Assembly: GCA_049487715.1 (NCBI GenBank)
Contig: CP150555.1
Span: forward strand, 124,001 to 188,000
Origin: Pycnococcus provasolii
Taxonomy: Eukaryota; Chlorophyta; Pseudoscourfieldiophyceae; Pseudoscourfieldiales
Length of the DNA: 64,000 nucleotides
Direction of reading: 5' to 3'
Positions within the stretch are counted from its first letter, which is position 1, and each line of letters starts with the position of its first letter. A program made the translations under genes and the position numbers. Shown here piece after piece: positions 39,955 to 49,383 of the stretch. The notes under the pieces are model-generated. The model saw only the letters and a list, made by a program, of their open reading frames with translations, was not told the origin of the DNA and did no database searches.

Positions 39955-42069
39955 CTACATCGTCGTCGTTGACGTTGACAACGTCTCGCGTGCGCGCATC
40001 TCAACCTCTGCGGCCCAGCCGCAGTTCGCGCGACTCAGCTGTGTATCCGAGTGATTCGCGCCAAGCGATCCAAGTCGGCGACGCAACACATCCTGGTGCA
40101 CCTCTCGCGCGGCGCGAGCGTAGCGAAGGGCGTAGCGCGCGTGCCTTTCAAAGTCGTCGCCACGCACGAGAGCAACGTCGGCGAGTGCCGCGAGCACGTT
40201 CGCCAAGTCGTGGCGCGCATCTAGAGTCGCCGTGTCCGCCTCACCGCGCGAGGCGCGCACGCGGAGGCAGATGTACGCAAGGCTGACGCGGCACGCCTCA
40301 AGCACGACGCAAGCATCGGACGCCACAGTATGCGCACTCACCGGCGAAGCGATTCTCACCTTCTCGTGGGCGAAAGCGCTCAGTGCTGCGGCTACGGTGG
40401 CCAGGGCATCCCACCACGCTTCCTCGCGAGGTGAGGTACTGTCCATCACCGCGCCGGCGGCAGCAGCAGCATCGTCAAAGCGCCCTGTCAATCCGAGCGC
40501 CGCCGCCAGAACGATGCGTGCTTGCTTTCCACCCTCGCGCGTAAAGCGCGGCGAGCACGGCGGCGGCGACGGCGGGCGCAGAGCTACGTCAGCGGCACCG
40601 GCATCCTCGACAGACGTCGCGACTATCTCGGCATCTCGGCCAGCCCTCATAAACGGCGGAGGAGAGCACGTGGTCAGCGCATGTACGCACCGACTTGCGA
40701 GAGACACAGCTTCGCTACCGATGCCCGCGTCGGCTAGAAGGCACGCGAAGTTGTGCGCAAGTGCTCCACTGTACCGGTGCGCGGGCCATACGGCGTTCAG
40801 GGCGTCCGACGCGCGCTGCAGGTACCAGTCGCGCACAAGCGCACTGAGGCGTTGGTTCATTCCATCACATCCGCCGTTCGCAAGATCACTGTCAACGCGA
40901 CTTACGATGCGAATGCGGTCCGACTCGTGATACGCACCACTCGAGCGCACGTCAATGCGCGCGAGCACGGCGTGCAGATCGAAGCAACCTCCGGTGAGCT
41001 GTTCGACGAACCGCCGTGCGTCGTCGCGCGCAATGTGAAGCTCAATCTCGCCTCCCAAATTGACGGTCGTGTGCATCTCAAATAGGCACCAGGCGCGGTA
41101 CAGAGCAACGGGTGCGTCGAATGGCGAAAGCAGTACGCGCGTTCGTCCTATGCGCGCGATCGTGCGTCGAAAGTTGACATCCCACGATGAGTCGTCTGAG
41201 CTTGAAGGCGGTCCCTTATTCACAAGCTCGTCAGCTTCTGCAGCAGCCGCATTTTGGTCGACGGCAAAAATGTCGACCCAGAAGACACTCGGAGAACGGC
41301 GACGTGTCTGCTTGCGCACCAGCCTTGGCGGTGTTGGGGGAGTAGAATGTGTCAAAGTGCTGTCGTCTTTGTCGTCTATCTCAGCCCAGCCCATAATCAA
41401 GTCCGGCTCAGGTGACTCGTAGCGCGTGATGAGGTGTGGAGGCACTTCCACCGCGTCGTCGTATATTCCGTCGTCGTCTTCGCCGTCGTCGTCGTCCGTC
41501 GTCGTCGTCGTCGTCGTCGTGGACGGCGCATATCGCTTCCACGAGATGGTCGAAGGGTGCACTCCACGCGTGCGAGATGAAAGTGTTGGGCGGTGCGACG
41601 AACGGCCGGCCTAGAACGTCTGTGCTGTCGATGCGCCTCAGCCGTCGTGGTGGTGTCCCTCTTTCCACCTCGTTCGAAAGCTATCTACGGGCACGTCGAG
41701 CGCTTCCCATCCGTATCGAGCCACCGCGCTGGCCATGGACATCTTGAGGCGTGCCGTCGCGCGTCGGACAATCTGCGTGCACACGTCTCGCGTGGTTGGC
41801 CATGACTCCGGCGGCAAGTCCTTGAGGTAACGCGCGCAGAACTCGCGCACGAACGCGGGTGTCACACCTTCCGCCGTATCCGGTGCAGCGTTTTCTTTCG
41901 CGGAGTCGTGCGTTTTCGTCGTTTTCCGTAAAAGGTGCGACACCTCACTCTCTTCTTGCACGCCGTTCGCCGTTGCCCATTCTTCTTCTACTACTTCTTC
42001 GTTGTCATCGTCCATCTGTTGTTGACGTTCGTGTAGATGTTGACTTGCACATGACGCCGCACATCCCAT
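39955..42069 (-). CDS. FISHAW-motif (TIR-like/STAND-associated) protein with N-myristoylation signal; two frame breaks
   Basis: Three overlapping frames read as one protein. Frame A (from 42069) starts MGCAASCAS, a myristoylation plus palmitoylation signal (Gly2, Cys3, Ser6). Frame B (about 41668-41497) has NTFISHAWSAPFDHLVEAI, frame C (to 39955) has VFWVDIFAVDQN, W-DVNFRRTIARIGRTRVLLSPFD and LYRAWCLFEM; together they form the 'ISHAW ... FWVDxFAxxQ ... RAWCLFE' domain widespread in algae and protists. A helical TPR-like C-terminal half follows. A-to-B fits a 32-nt GT-AG gap at 41637-41668; B-to-C needs a +1 step in an Asp (GAC) tract, where the run is broken by one extra base at 41496-41497. 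It is likely a membrane-tethered signalling protein (inference). Confidence 0.65.
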
Positions 42070-42717
42070 GACGTCTGAAACTGACAGACAACTGCGCAGA
42101 GTGATAAAGATATGATACGCAGACGCAGACTGTCAATGTCGAAACCGAAGAGTGCGTGCTGCACGAAATAAGACTAACAAAGTTCCCCTGTTGATAATAA
42201 GAAATCGCATTTGAAAAGCAGCACGAGAGAAGAGAGATACCCAAGAGAGAGGAGAAAGAGAAGGTCCAAAAGCAAAGCAAAGTCATTGTACAATACAAGA
42301 CAACCTGCAAGCTACAAGCTACAAGCTGCTCTCTCTATCTATTTATCTAGGTGTTGTGTTGTTTTCAGATGAAAGCACGTGTACGAGTTAACGCACAGGC
42401 GACATACACTGTAACCTGTACTGTACTGTATCATACCACAGACCTACATAACCTGAGCTAACGTTATCTGCATATCTGTCAATTCCGATTTAAAACTCCA
42501 TGCCTCCATTCGAACGAGTCAAAAATTCCGCAGGAAACGGGGGGGAGACGAACCGGTTCCCGTTCACGGGTCGAGGGGCGCAGGGTTAGGGTTTGGGTTA
42601 GGGTTATCAAACCCCTACTCCTACCTCATTCTTTTTAGTTAGGGGTTCGTTCGGTCGTTCCCCTTCCAATCGAAGCTTCCTTGTCACGTGACAAGGTAAG
42701 TTGGTTGGTTGGTTGCC
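42070..42717. promoter_or_regulatory. Divergent spacer with telomere-type repeat
   Basis: TTAGGG-type units at 42582-42607, 110 nt before the TPR gene ATG. There is also a direct repeat of CAAGCTACAAGCTACAAGCT (about 42307-42326) and GTACTGTACTGTATC near 42417-42431. No gene was found. Confidence 0.6.
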
Positions 42718-43908
42718 ATGGCGTCATCAGCCGCCGGTTTGTCTTCCGGTCATAAGAAAGATGAACCGGGAGAAGATATGGAGGACAACGCGCCGCCGGC
42801 GACGATGCAGTTCGCGCACAGCTTCGCGCAGGCGCCCGAAGACGTGTCGCCCGCCATCTACAACCCCGCACTCGACAGCACGTCCGCGGGCGCAGTCACG
42901 TCGGCGGCGTCGCGCACGATGTACGAAGCGTCACGGGACAACGTCATGAAGAAAAAAAGGGCGGACGCGGAGAAGCACCACCACAAGCAGGTGTGGACCA
43001 AGGAGCCGCACGGAGGCGCGTACAAGAAGAGCGGAAAGGGAAGCACGGACGGGTACGACGCGCTGGAGAAGCCTCTGGGCGTGAAGCCAAAAGAGCAGGT
43101 GGTGCCGTGGGGAACGCACACCACGGACATCGAGCCGGGATACGAAAAGCCGGCACGTGGACCAACGACCAACTTCGTGGGGAACCACATGTGCCAGGGT
43201 GCAATCGACCTCGTGCAGAGCGAGCTCACGCGCCGCGACCCGAAACACGAGCTCAACAAGCTGCACAACTACCAGCGCACGCACTGGCCCCCTATCCTGC
43301 TATCAAGGGAAAGCGCCGAGTCCGTCAAGGCGCTGCAGGACGCAACGGGTGCAGCCGCCGCACCTGCTCTTCCTACTGATGCAAAGGTGGCAATGGAATC
43401 TGCGGACGGAATGGACGTAGCGCAGATGCGTCGCGCTATCCGATACCAGAGGCGAAACAAAAAGCCGGGTGACGGCAATCTGTTCCAACTGCCACCGGAG
43501 GAAGAGGAGGAGAGAAGGCGACGGCGTGCGCTCGCGGGTGCGGCGGAGGCGGCGACCAAGGCGCTTCCTTCGAATCATGTCGACGATTCAGCCGCAGCAG
43601 AAGCAACGACGACGACGACGGAGGAGGGAACTCAACATTTGACAACGCCGGATGAGCTCTTGCACCGCGCGTCTGAACTGGTAGAGATGGAAAAGCTGGA
43701 CGATGCGCTCGTGCTATTTAAGCGTGTGCTTGAGCTAGATCCTGGCAACAAGCGCGCGAGCATAGGCCAGCTTCGCGTGACACAGATGCAGAACGCGAAG
43801 CGCGAGTGGGATTTGAAGGAGCGCAGTGGAGACATGCACGTGCCAACAGTAGCGCGTCCGATCTTGCCTCAGTTTGAGGTGAGAGGCAAGAGCGGCACGC
43901 CGTTCTGA
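42718..43908 (+). CDS. TPR-containing protein of unknown function
   Basis: 396 residues. The first 230 residues are hydrophilic and mostly disordered, with aromatic/Gly motifs such as AIYNPALDSTSAG, PHGGAYKKS, VPWGTHTTDIEPGYEK and PTTNFVGNHMCQGAIDLVQ. An Arg/Glu-rich helical region (EEEEERRRRRAL) is followed by one clear tetratricopeptide unit: ELLHRASELVEMEKLDDALVL then FKRVLELDPGNKRA. The N-terminal Pro/Gly/aromatic motifs are of the sort seen in microtubule inner proteins, but I cannot name a family. Confidence 0.6.
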   Translation: MASSAAGLSSGHKKDEPGEDMEDNAPPATMQFAHSFAQAPEDVSPAIYNPALDSTSAGAVTSAASRTMYEASRDNVMKKKRADAEKHHHKQVWTKEPHGGAYKKSGKGSTDGYDALEKPLGVKPKEQVVPWGTHTTDIEPGYEKPARGPTTNFVGNHMCQGAIDLVQSELTRRDPKHELNKLHNYQRTHWPPILLSRESAESVKALQDATGAAAAPALPTDAKVAMESADGMDVAQMRRAIRYQRRNKKPGDGNLFQLPPEEEEERRRRRALAGAAEAATKALPSNHVDDSAAAEATTTTTEEGTQHLTTPDELLHRASELVEMEKLDDALVLFKRVLELDPGNKRASIGQLRVTQMQNAKREWDLKERSGDMHVPTVARPILPQFEVRGKSGTPF

Positions 43909-44345
43909 CATCCGTCGTCATTGAGATTATCGTTGCGGCGCTGCTAAAAGATTAGTTAGTAGTGGTCACTCAATCCGTCGTCAGTTGTTTATTGTAATCG
44001 TATTCATAGACTAATTCAGGTTAGTTCTTCAATCTCGAAACCCCGACGTACAGGTTGAAACCCCTAAACGGCAAAACGCGTCGGAGGATACGGAGGATCC
44101 GATCATGGATGACTGGATCACGTGTTGGAGGTTACGACCGTTCGGTTGGGACCGCTTTTTAGCGGGGCAGTTTGCGCCCTCCCTTCAATAATTGGTGATC
44201 CCTTTTTCTGCTCTCATCCCCTTTCACTTCATTCCTGCTCCTTGATTGTGCCGTCACGTAGTACTACTTAGAGTCAGAAGACAGTCATCACACTCAGCTT
44301 ACGAAACAACAACATTTACAAAAACTCAGTCATCAATTGATCATC
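43909..44345. other. Intergenic, no gene recognised
   Basis: A 437-nt spacer between TPR and GS genes. It holds GGATACGGAGGATCCGATCATGGAT-type short palindromic repeats near 44085. No gene or telomere-type array was found. Confidence 0.5.
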
Positions 44346-45431
44346 ATGAGTACGTATGAACGTATCGAATTCCTCAAGAGCCTGCCCATGGACGCCAAGG
44401 CGATTGCGGAGTACATCTGGATCGATGGAACGGGATCGGGACTGCGATCCAAGGCGCGCACCTTCGACACCGGGAAGAGCGCGCCATTACCCTCGGAACT
44501 TCCCATCTGGAACTTCGACGGAAGCAGCACGGGACAGGCACCTGGAGAAGACAGCGAGGTTCTCCTCAAGCCACAGGCTGTCTTCCGCGATCCATTCCGT
44601 GGCGGAAAAGACATTCTCGTCGTCTGCGATTGCTACGAGCCCAACGGAAATCCCATCAAGACCAACACGCGTGCCGCGGCGGCTGCCATCTTCAAGGACA
44701 AAAGGGTGGTGGATGAAGTACCGTGGTACGGAATTGAGCAGGAGTACACTCTCCTCAACGCCGAGACGCGCTGGCCTCTTGGATGGCCGAAGAACGGGTA
44801 TCCTGGACCGCAGGGACCGTACTACTGCGCCGTTGGCCACGATCGCATGTTCGGACGCGACATCTGCGATGCTCACTACAAGGCGTGTCTCTTCGCCGGT
44901 GTGAACATCAGCGGCATCAACGGCGAGGTGATGCCCGGACAGTGGGAGTACCAGGTGGGACCGTCCGTTGGCATCAGCGCCGGTGACGAGCTCGTTGTCA
45001 GCCGCTACCTGCTCGAGCGCACGTGCGAGGCGGCTGGTGTGCTCTGCTCGCTCGATCCGAAGCCAATTCCTGGTGACTGGAATGGTGCTGGATGCCACAC
45101 CAACTTCAGCACGAAGAGCATGCGCGAGTCTAAGCCAGGAACGCGCAGTGGCTGGGATGCCATCGTCGCCGGCATCGACAAGCTGGCATTGAAGCATGCC
45201 GAGCACATTGCGGCATATGGCGAGGGCAACGAGCGTCGCCTGACAGGACGCCACGAGACGGCAAGCATGGAGGCTTTCAGCTGGGGCGTCGCAAACCGAG
45301 GCGCGTCCGTGCGTGTCGGACGCAACACGGAGACGGATGGATGCGGCTACATGGAAGATCGTCGACCGTCATCGAACATGGACCCGTACGTGGTGACGAG
45401 CCTCATTGCCAAGAATATCATTCTCGGCTAG
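44346..45431 (+). CDS. Glutamine synthetase type II (GSII)
   Basis: 361 residues, the standard eukaryotic GSII length. It contains the beta-grasp part with [12 protein letters not shown], the ammonia/metal site [47 protein letters not shown], the ATP-binding [14 protein letters not shown] (reads [11 protein letters not shown]) and the C-terminal [10 protein letters not shown] and [15 protein letters not shown]. It condenses glutamate and ammonia with ATP. There is no transit peptide, so a cytosolic isoform is likely. Together with the asparagine synthetase at 57.9 kb it covers two steps of nitrogen assimilation, but the genes are not adjacent. Confidence 0.97.
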   Translation: MSTYERIEFLKSLPMDAKAIAEYIWIDGTGSGLRSKARTFDTGKSAPLPSELPIWNFDGSSTGQAPGEDSEVLLKPQAVFRDPFRGGKDILVVCDCYEPNGNPIKTNTRAAAAAIFKDKRVVDEVPWYGIEQEYTLLNAETRWPLGWPKNGYPGPQGPYYCAVGHDRMFGRDICDAHYKACLFAGVNISGINGEVMPGQWEYQVGPSVGISAGDELVVSRYLLERTCEAAGVLCSLDPKPIPGDWNGAGCHTNFSTKSMRESKPGTRSGWDAIVAGIDKLALKHAEHIAAYGEGNERRLTGRHETASMEAFSWGVANRGASVRVGRNTETDGCGYMEDRRPSSNMDPYVVTSLIAKNIILG

Positions 45432-45649
45432 GATCTGTTGTTCAAGACAACGACAAAGACGAAGAAGAAGAAGAAGAGGTGGTGTTGGTGGTGGTAGAGA
45501 GATGATAGAGGGGGAAAGGGAAGGTGTCCATCATCATAGTGTTGCTGCCAGAAATGCTTGGGTTAGTGTTGTAATGATGATGAATTTGGGTTGATGAAGA
45601 AATCTCGGTTGTTGTGTCAATATCTATGCTACTAACTAACATGTTGTAC

Positions 45650-47188
45650 TCACTCCTTGTCGCTTGCACCCTTCACCTGCCACATCGGCATAGGCGTTGA
45701 CTCAATGCGCCGCGCGATGGAGAAGATTACGGGCATCGCGACAATGCCGAGCACGAAGCACGCCCAGTTGACTGTGTAGAACGGATCCAGGGGAGCGCTC
45801 ATCCAGCTAGGTGGCTGGGGTACCGCAAGGCGTCTCACGACGTCGCTCCCGGCGAGGTACAGCGCGGCTGACGTCGTCCACTTAGACCCGAGGTTTGACA
45901 TCGTGTTCAGCATCGTCATGTAGGTGCCGCCGATTTCCGCGTCGCTGCTCACCGTGCTGAAGAAGGACATTTGAGCGACAAACTGCACGGTCGAGAGTGC
46001 GGAGAATAGGCCAAGCATGATCATGACTGCCACGTAGTACGTTAGCGTGAGATGCGTTGGCTCGTGATCGTCCGCATCCCTGGCTGGCAGTGCATAGATG
46101 AGGAACACGGCTGCGAGGCTCATTATCATCCGAGGGATGTATGCCCACCGCCAAGCACGCCATGGACTTCTTGCCGTCCAAGGACCAACAACCACCGGCA
46201 TGACGATGGAGATGGGCGTGATGCACGCCGAGATGGTCGCGAGCGTTGTTTTCGAAACGCCGCGCTTCATCATCTCGAGCGCGGTGAGCGAATCGGTGGC
46301 TGCGAATCCGATTCGATTCAGTATCAGGAAGAGGGCGAGCGTTCGCACGGGCGGCAGGCGCGCGATGCTGAGCATCTCCTTGTACGACGACGCGAGAGCC
46401 GCAAGCGGCGCAGCGGCGGCGGCGGCGGCTCGCTTCCTTGCCGCCTCCGGGTCCTCCTTGTCGGCGACTTGCCTCGACTCGGGCGATACGGCGACCCACG
46501 CGGCGGACACGAGGAACAGCGCGCCGCACAGCAGCATGAACGAGCCGAGGCTCATAAGTTTCGCCTGCTCAAGCGCGAGAAACCCTGTGAAAGCTGCGAA
46601 GTATCCAATCGTCTGTCCCACGGCGTTGATGGTACCCGCGTACCCGACGTTCTTCGCGCTGAGCAGGGTGAGTGCCCACCCGTCAACTGCGACATCCTGC
46701 GTCGCGCAGAGGAAGTGCATGACAAAGTACAGTGCCGTCATAGGCTTGACCGCCTGCTCGACGCCGCCGTGCAGCAGGTTTTGGCTGTAGTCTGCGGTGG
46801 CAAACATGGCGATTCCGATTATTGTCTGCAGCGGCACAATCCACGACCTTCGCAGTCCAGCGGCTGGCAGGCACACGGTGTCCACGACGGGCGCCCACAG
46901 CAGCTTGAGGCTGAACGGCCAGCTGACTAGGCTGAATATGGCTTGCTGTGAGTAGTCCGCCCCTCTTTCTTGCAGCATGAAGGAGACAGCGGCGCCGAGT
47001 CCCATGGGCACGCCCTGGAGCGTGTATAGGAGCACTAATAGGAGCACGGCTTGTGCGTCAGGACGTAGGTCGCTGACGGCGGACATTTGTTTCCCACTAG
47101 ATGAGGAAGAAGAATTCTTATGATTGATACTAAGTTCAGGAGGAGGAGGAGGAGCAGATCGCACACGAGCACTACTCCTAGTCGTCAT
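45650..47188 (-). CDS. Acetyl-CoA transporter, SLC33A1/AT-1 family
   Basis: 512 residues, about 12 TM helices. Family motifs are clear: LLLVLLYTLQGVPMGL, SLVSWPFSLKLLWAPVVD, the ATQDVAVDGWALTLL signature, NVGYAGTINAVGQTIGYF, a mid-protein hydrophilic loop, and near the end EIGGTYMTMLNTMSNLGSKW. SLC33A1 imports acetyl-CoA into the ER/Golgi lumen for protein and glycan acetylation. In algae it might serve polysaccharide O-acetylation (inference). The start is the first ATG of the frame, 108 nt from a telomere-type repeat shared with the divergent gene. Confidence 0.93.
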   Translation of the reverse strand: MTTRSSARVRSAPPPPPELSINHKNSSSSSSGKQMSAVSDLRPDAQAVLLLVLLYTLQGVPMGLGAAVSFMLQERGADYSQQAIFSLVSWPFSLKLLWAPVVDTVCLPAAGLRRSWIVPLQTIIGIAMFATADYSQNLLHGGVEQAVKPMTALYFVMHFLCATQDVAVDGWALTLLSAKNVGYAGTINAVGQTIGYFAAFTGFLALEQAKLMSLGSFMLLCGALFLVSAAWVAVSPESRQVADKEDPEAARKRAAAAAAAPLAALASSYKEMLSIARLPPVRTLALFLILNRIGFAATDSLTALEMMKRGVSKTTLATISACITPISIVMPVVVGPWTARSPWRAWRWAYIPRMIMSLAAVFLIYALPARDADDHEPTHLTLTYYVAVMIMLGLFSALSTVQFVAQMSFFSTVSSDAEIGGTYMTMLNTMSNLGSKWTTSAALYLAGSDVVRRLAVPQPPSWMSAPLDPFYTVNWACFVLGIVAMPVIFSIARRIESTPMPMWQVKGASDKE

Positions 47189-47296
47189 AACAACGCACAC
47201 CACCCGTGGCCATTAATAATGAGAGCACATCCAGAAGATGGGACGATCGGATGAAACAACAACACAAAGGCACGCAGAGGCACAAAGCCCGAACTT

Positions 47297-47323
47297 GTAA
47301 CCCTAACCCTAAACCCTAACCCT
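47297..47323. repeat. Telomere-type repeat in a divergent promoter
   Basis: AACCCTAACCCTAAACCCTAACC, including a perfect plant-type telo-box (AAACCCTAA). It lies 49 nt before the ATG at 47373 and 108 nt from the SLC33A1 start. Confidence 0.85.
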
Positions 47324-47372
47324 GACCCCGCCGCCTCCCGCCCTCCTCCATCTTCACCTTTTTCCACCGTAG

Positions 47373-47621
47373 ATGGGCGCCGCGAGACGCCGACGCAACC
47401 AGGAGCGCGTCTTCGGTGTCGCAGCAACAAACTCCTCGCGATTGCCAGACCTCGAGGGTGGAGGCGCCAGCTCTGGGCGTTCTGGGCATCCTTCGTCTAA
47501 CTCGCGTTATCGGGGGGCGCAGGCCGTCTCCGGCTCGCCATCGCCGCTCTTCATCATCATCGCGACGTCCATTTTGATTTTGATTGCGGTATACGCGCTT
47601 GCGCTGCGATGGCTCGCATAG
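47373..47621 (+). CDS. Small tail-anchored membrane protein, possible first cistron
   Basis: 82 residues: a basic N-terminus (MGAARRRRNQERVFG), a Ser/Gly-rich middle and a C-terminal TM helix (LFIIIATSILILIAVYALAL) ending five residues later, as in tail-anchored proteins. Its stop codon overlaps the ATG of the next gene by 13 nt (47609-47621), in another frame. The telomere-type promoter motif lies before this gene and none precedes the second one. I do not recognise the family. An upstream ORF without a stable product is the alternative. Confidence 0.55.
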   Translation: MGAARRRRNQERVFGVAATNSSRLPDLEGGGASSGRSGHPSSNSRYRGAQAVSGSPSPLFIIIATSILILIAVYALALRWLA

Positions 47622-49342
47622 CTCAGAGTTCGATCAGAGGTGGAGGGTGGTTGTGGTCGTCCTTATGGAAGACGACGCGGCGGAACTTGTCGTCGTGTGA
47701 CTCAGCGGATACGCGCACGCTTCTTACCCGCGAAGTTGCGCGATGGACGCCGCTCGTGTCACACCTCCAAACTCTCAAACAGCGCACTCCTCTCGCCATT
47801 CTCGGGCTGTCCGGGGGTGTTGACTCTGCCGTCGCAGCTCTTATACTCAAGCGTGCTGGATTTGAAGTCGCTCCCGTGTTCATGCGGTGCTGGGATGCGG
47901 CACACCAAGGAGACCAAGGGGCAAGCAGCGACGACCCGTGGTGCGCGAGTGAGGCTGGCGCGCTCAACTCTGCCGAAAACGTTGCGCGAAGTCTCAACCT
48001 CCAACCGGTCGTACGCCTCGACCTCACCTCCGAGTACTACCACCAAGTGTTCCGCCCCATGCTTGACGCGTACGGCCGCCTCGGCGTTACGCCAAATCCC
48101 GACGCTGCATTTTGCAACCCCTGCGTCAAGTTCCCTGCGCTCATGGAATGCGCGCAGCGATACGGCGCAGACGTCATTGCCACAGGCCACTACGCGCGTG
48201 TCGTGAACCAACGGAACCACGCGGAAGAGCCACCGCACATGTTACGCGCGGTTGACCGTGTCAAGGACCAGAGCGTGTTCCTTTGCCAGCTATCGGCGGA
48301 GGGGGGCAGCCTTCCGGCATCGTGGAGAAAAGATGGGGGCGGCGGCGGCGGCGAGAGCGACGCACCTCGCCTCGCCTTTCCGCTTGGACACCTGCACAAG
48401 GCGGACGTGAGGCGGCTGGCTGTCGAGATGGGCACACCTGCCGTTGCAGCTTGTGCGGATCGCATTTCAAGCCGAGGTTTGTGCTTTGTGGAGACGACGC
48501 GCAATGGAGCGGCATACCAGCAACGCGCGCAGCTGCAGCAGCATCGGCGGGCTCGAGCTGAAGCAAGCCTTTCGTATGCCAAGCGAGAGAGCTTCGGCGC
48601 GTTCCTGGCGCGTCAGCTGACGGATGAACTTGCCATGGACGAGGGTGGTGCTCGCACCGTGGTCGTCGTGGACGTCGACCCGTGTAATTCACGCGTGAAT
48701 CTATTCGACGACCAGGAGTGCTCCACGGTTGCAGCAGCTCGTCGCACGGCAGAAGAGCGGTATGCTGGATGCCGCGTCATTGAGATTTTGCGTGATGACG
48801 CTGCACGGAATGCACTTTCGCTCACGGTTGGCCAGCGCATGCGTGTCGCAAGCCAGCCTCACGCGTACTACCTCGTCGGGCGTGAGTCCGTCGCCGATGG
48901 TGCCGTGAGCATTGCTTATGCCGTTGCGGGACGCGAACACGCCGCTCTACGCTCGCAGAAGATTGCCCTTTGCCGTCCCATATGGCTTGATGGCGTTGGA
49001 CCCGCGCTCGAAGGTGGCTTGGAGCTCGACGTGGTGGTTCGCTGGCGCCATGGCGTGCCGTACGACGGCATCGCCGCGCGCATTTCGTCGTTTGGGGACG
49101 ATGTGAACGGCATATCATGCTCCGATTCCACCTCTCGCGGCTTTGCTCCATCGGCAGCACACTTCGCTTCAGCACACGCGCGCTTTTCTAGAGGTGGAAT
49201 TCACATGCTACTCCAAGCTGCTTCGTCAAGCGAATGCTTCGACGCCGTTGCGCCCGGCCAGGTGGTTGCGTTGTACGAGCATGCGGGCGGGGATGACGTG
49301 CGCATTCTGGGGGGGGCTGAGATTGCATTTCCCATCTTGTAA
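47609..49342 (+). CDS. tRNA 2-thiouridylase, MnmA/TRMU family (organellar)
   Basis: 577 residues, longer than bacterial MnmA (~370) because of insertions and an organelle presequence (about 1-45, Arg/Ser-rich). The PP-loop LGLSGGVDSAVAAL is at about 64-77. TPNPDAAFCNPCVKFPAL carries the first catalytic Cys, TGHYARV follows, and SRGLCFVE carries the second. The enzyme thiolates U34 of mitochondrial or plastid tRNAs using sulfur passed from a desulfurase. Poly-Gly insertion GGGGGG occurs near residue 250. The TAA stop is embedded in TGTAA. See the overlapping small gene upstream. Confidence 0.92.
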   Translation: MARIAQSSIRGGGWLWSSLWKTTRRNLSSCDSADTRTLLTREVARWTPLVSHLQTLKQRTPLAILGLSGGVDSAVAALILKRAGFEVAPVFMRCWDAAHQGDQGASSDDPWCASEAGALNSAENVARSLNLQPVVRLDLTSEYYHQVFRPMLDAYGRLGVTPNPDAAFCNPCVKFPALMECAQRYGADVIATGHYARVVNQRNHAEEPPHMLRAVDRVKDQSVFLCQLSAEGGSLPASWRKDGGGGGGESDAPRLAFPLGHLHKADVRRLAVEMGTPAVAACADRISSRGLCFVETTRNGAAYQQRAQLQQHRRARAEASLSYAKRESFGAFLARQLTDELAMDEGGARTVVVVDVDPCNSRVNLFDDQECSTVAAARRTAEERYAGCRVIEILRDDAARNALSLTVGQRMRVASQPHAYYLVGRESVADGAVSIAYAVAGREHAALRSQKIALCRPIWLDGVGPALEGGLELDVVVRWRHGVPYDGIAARISSFGDDVNGISCSDSTSRGFAPSAAHFASAHARFSRGGIHMLLQAASSSECFDAVAPGQVVALYEHAGGDDVRILGGAEIAFPIL

Positions 49343-49383
49343 ACAAAAATGTCAAATGTCTCTAACAGCAATTGAGCAAACTT

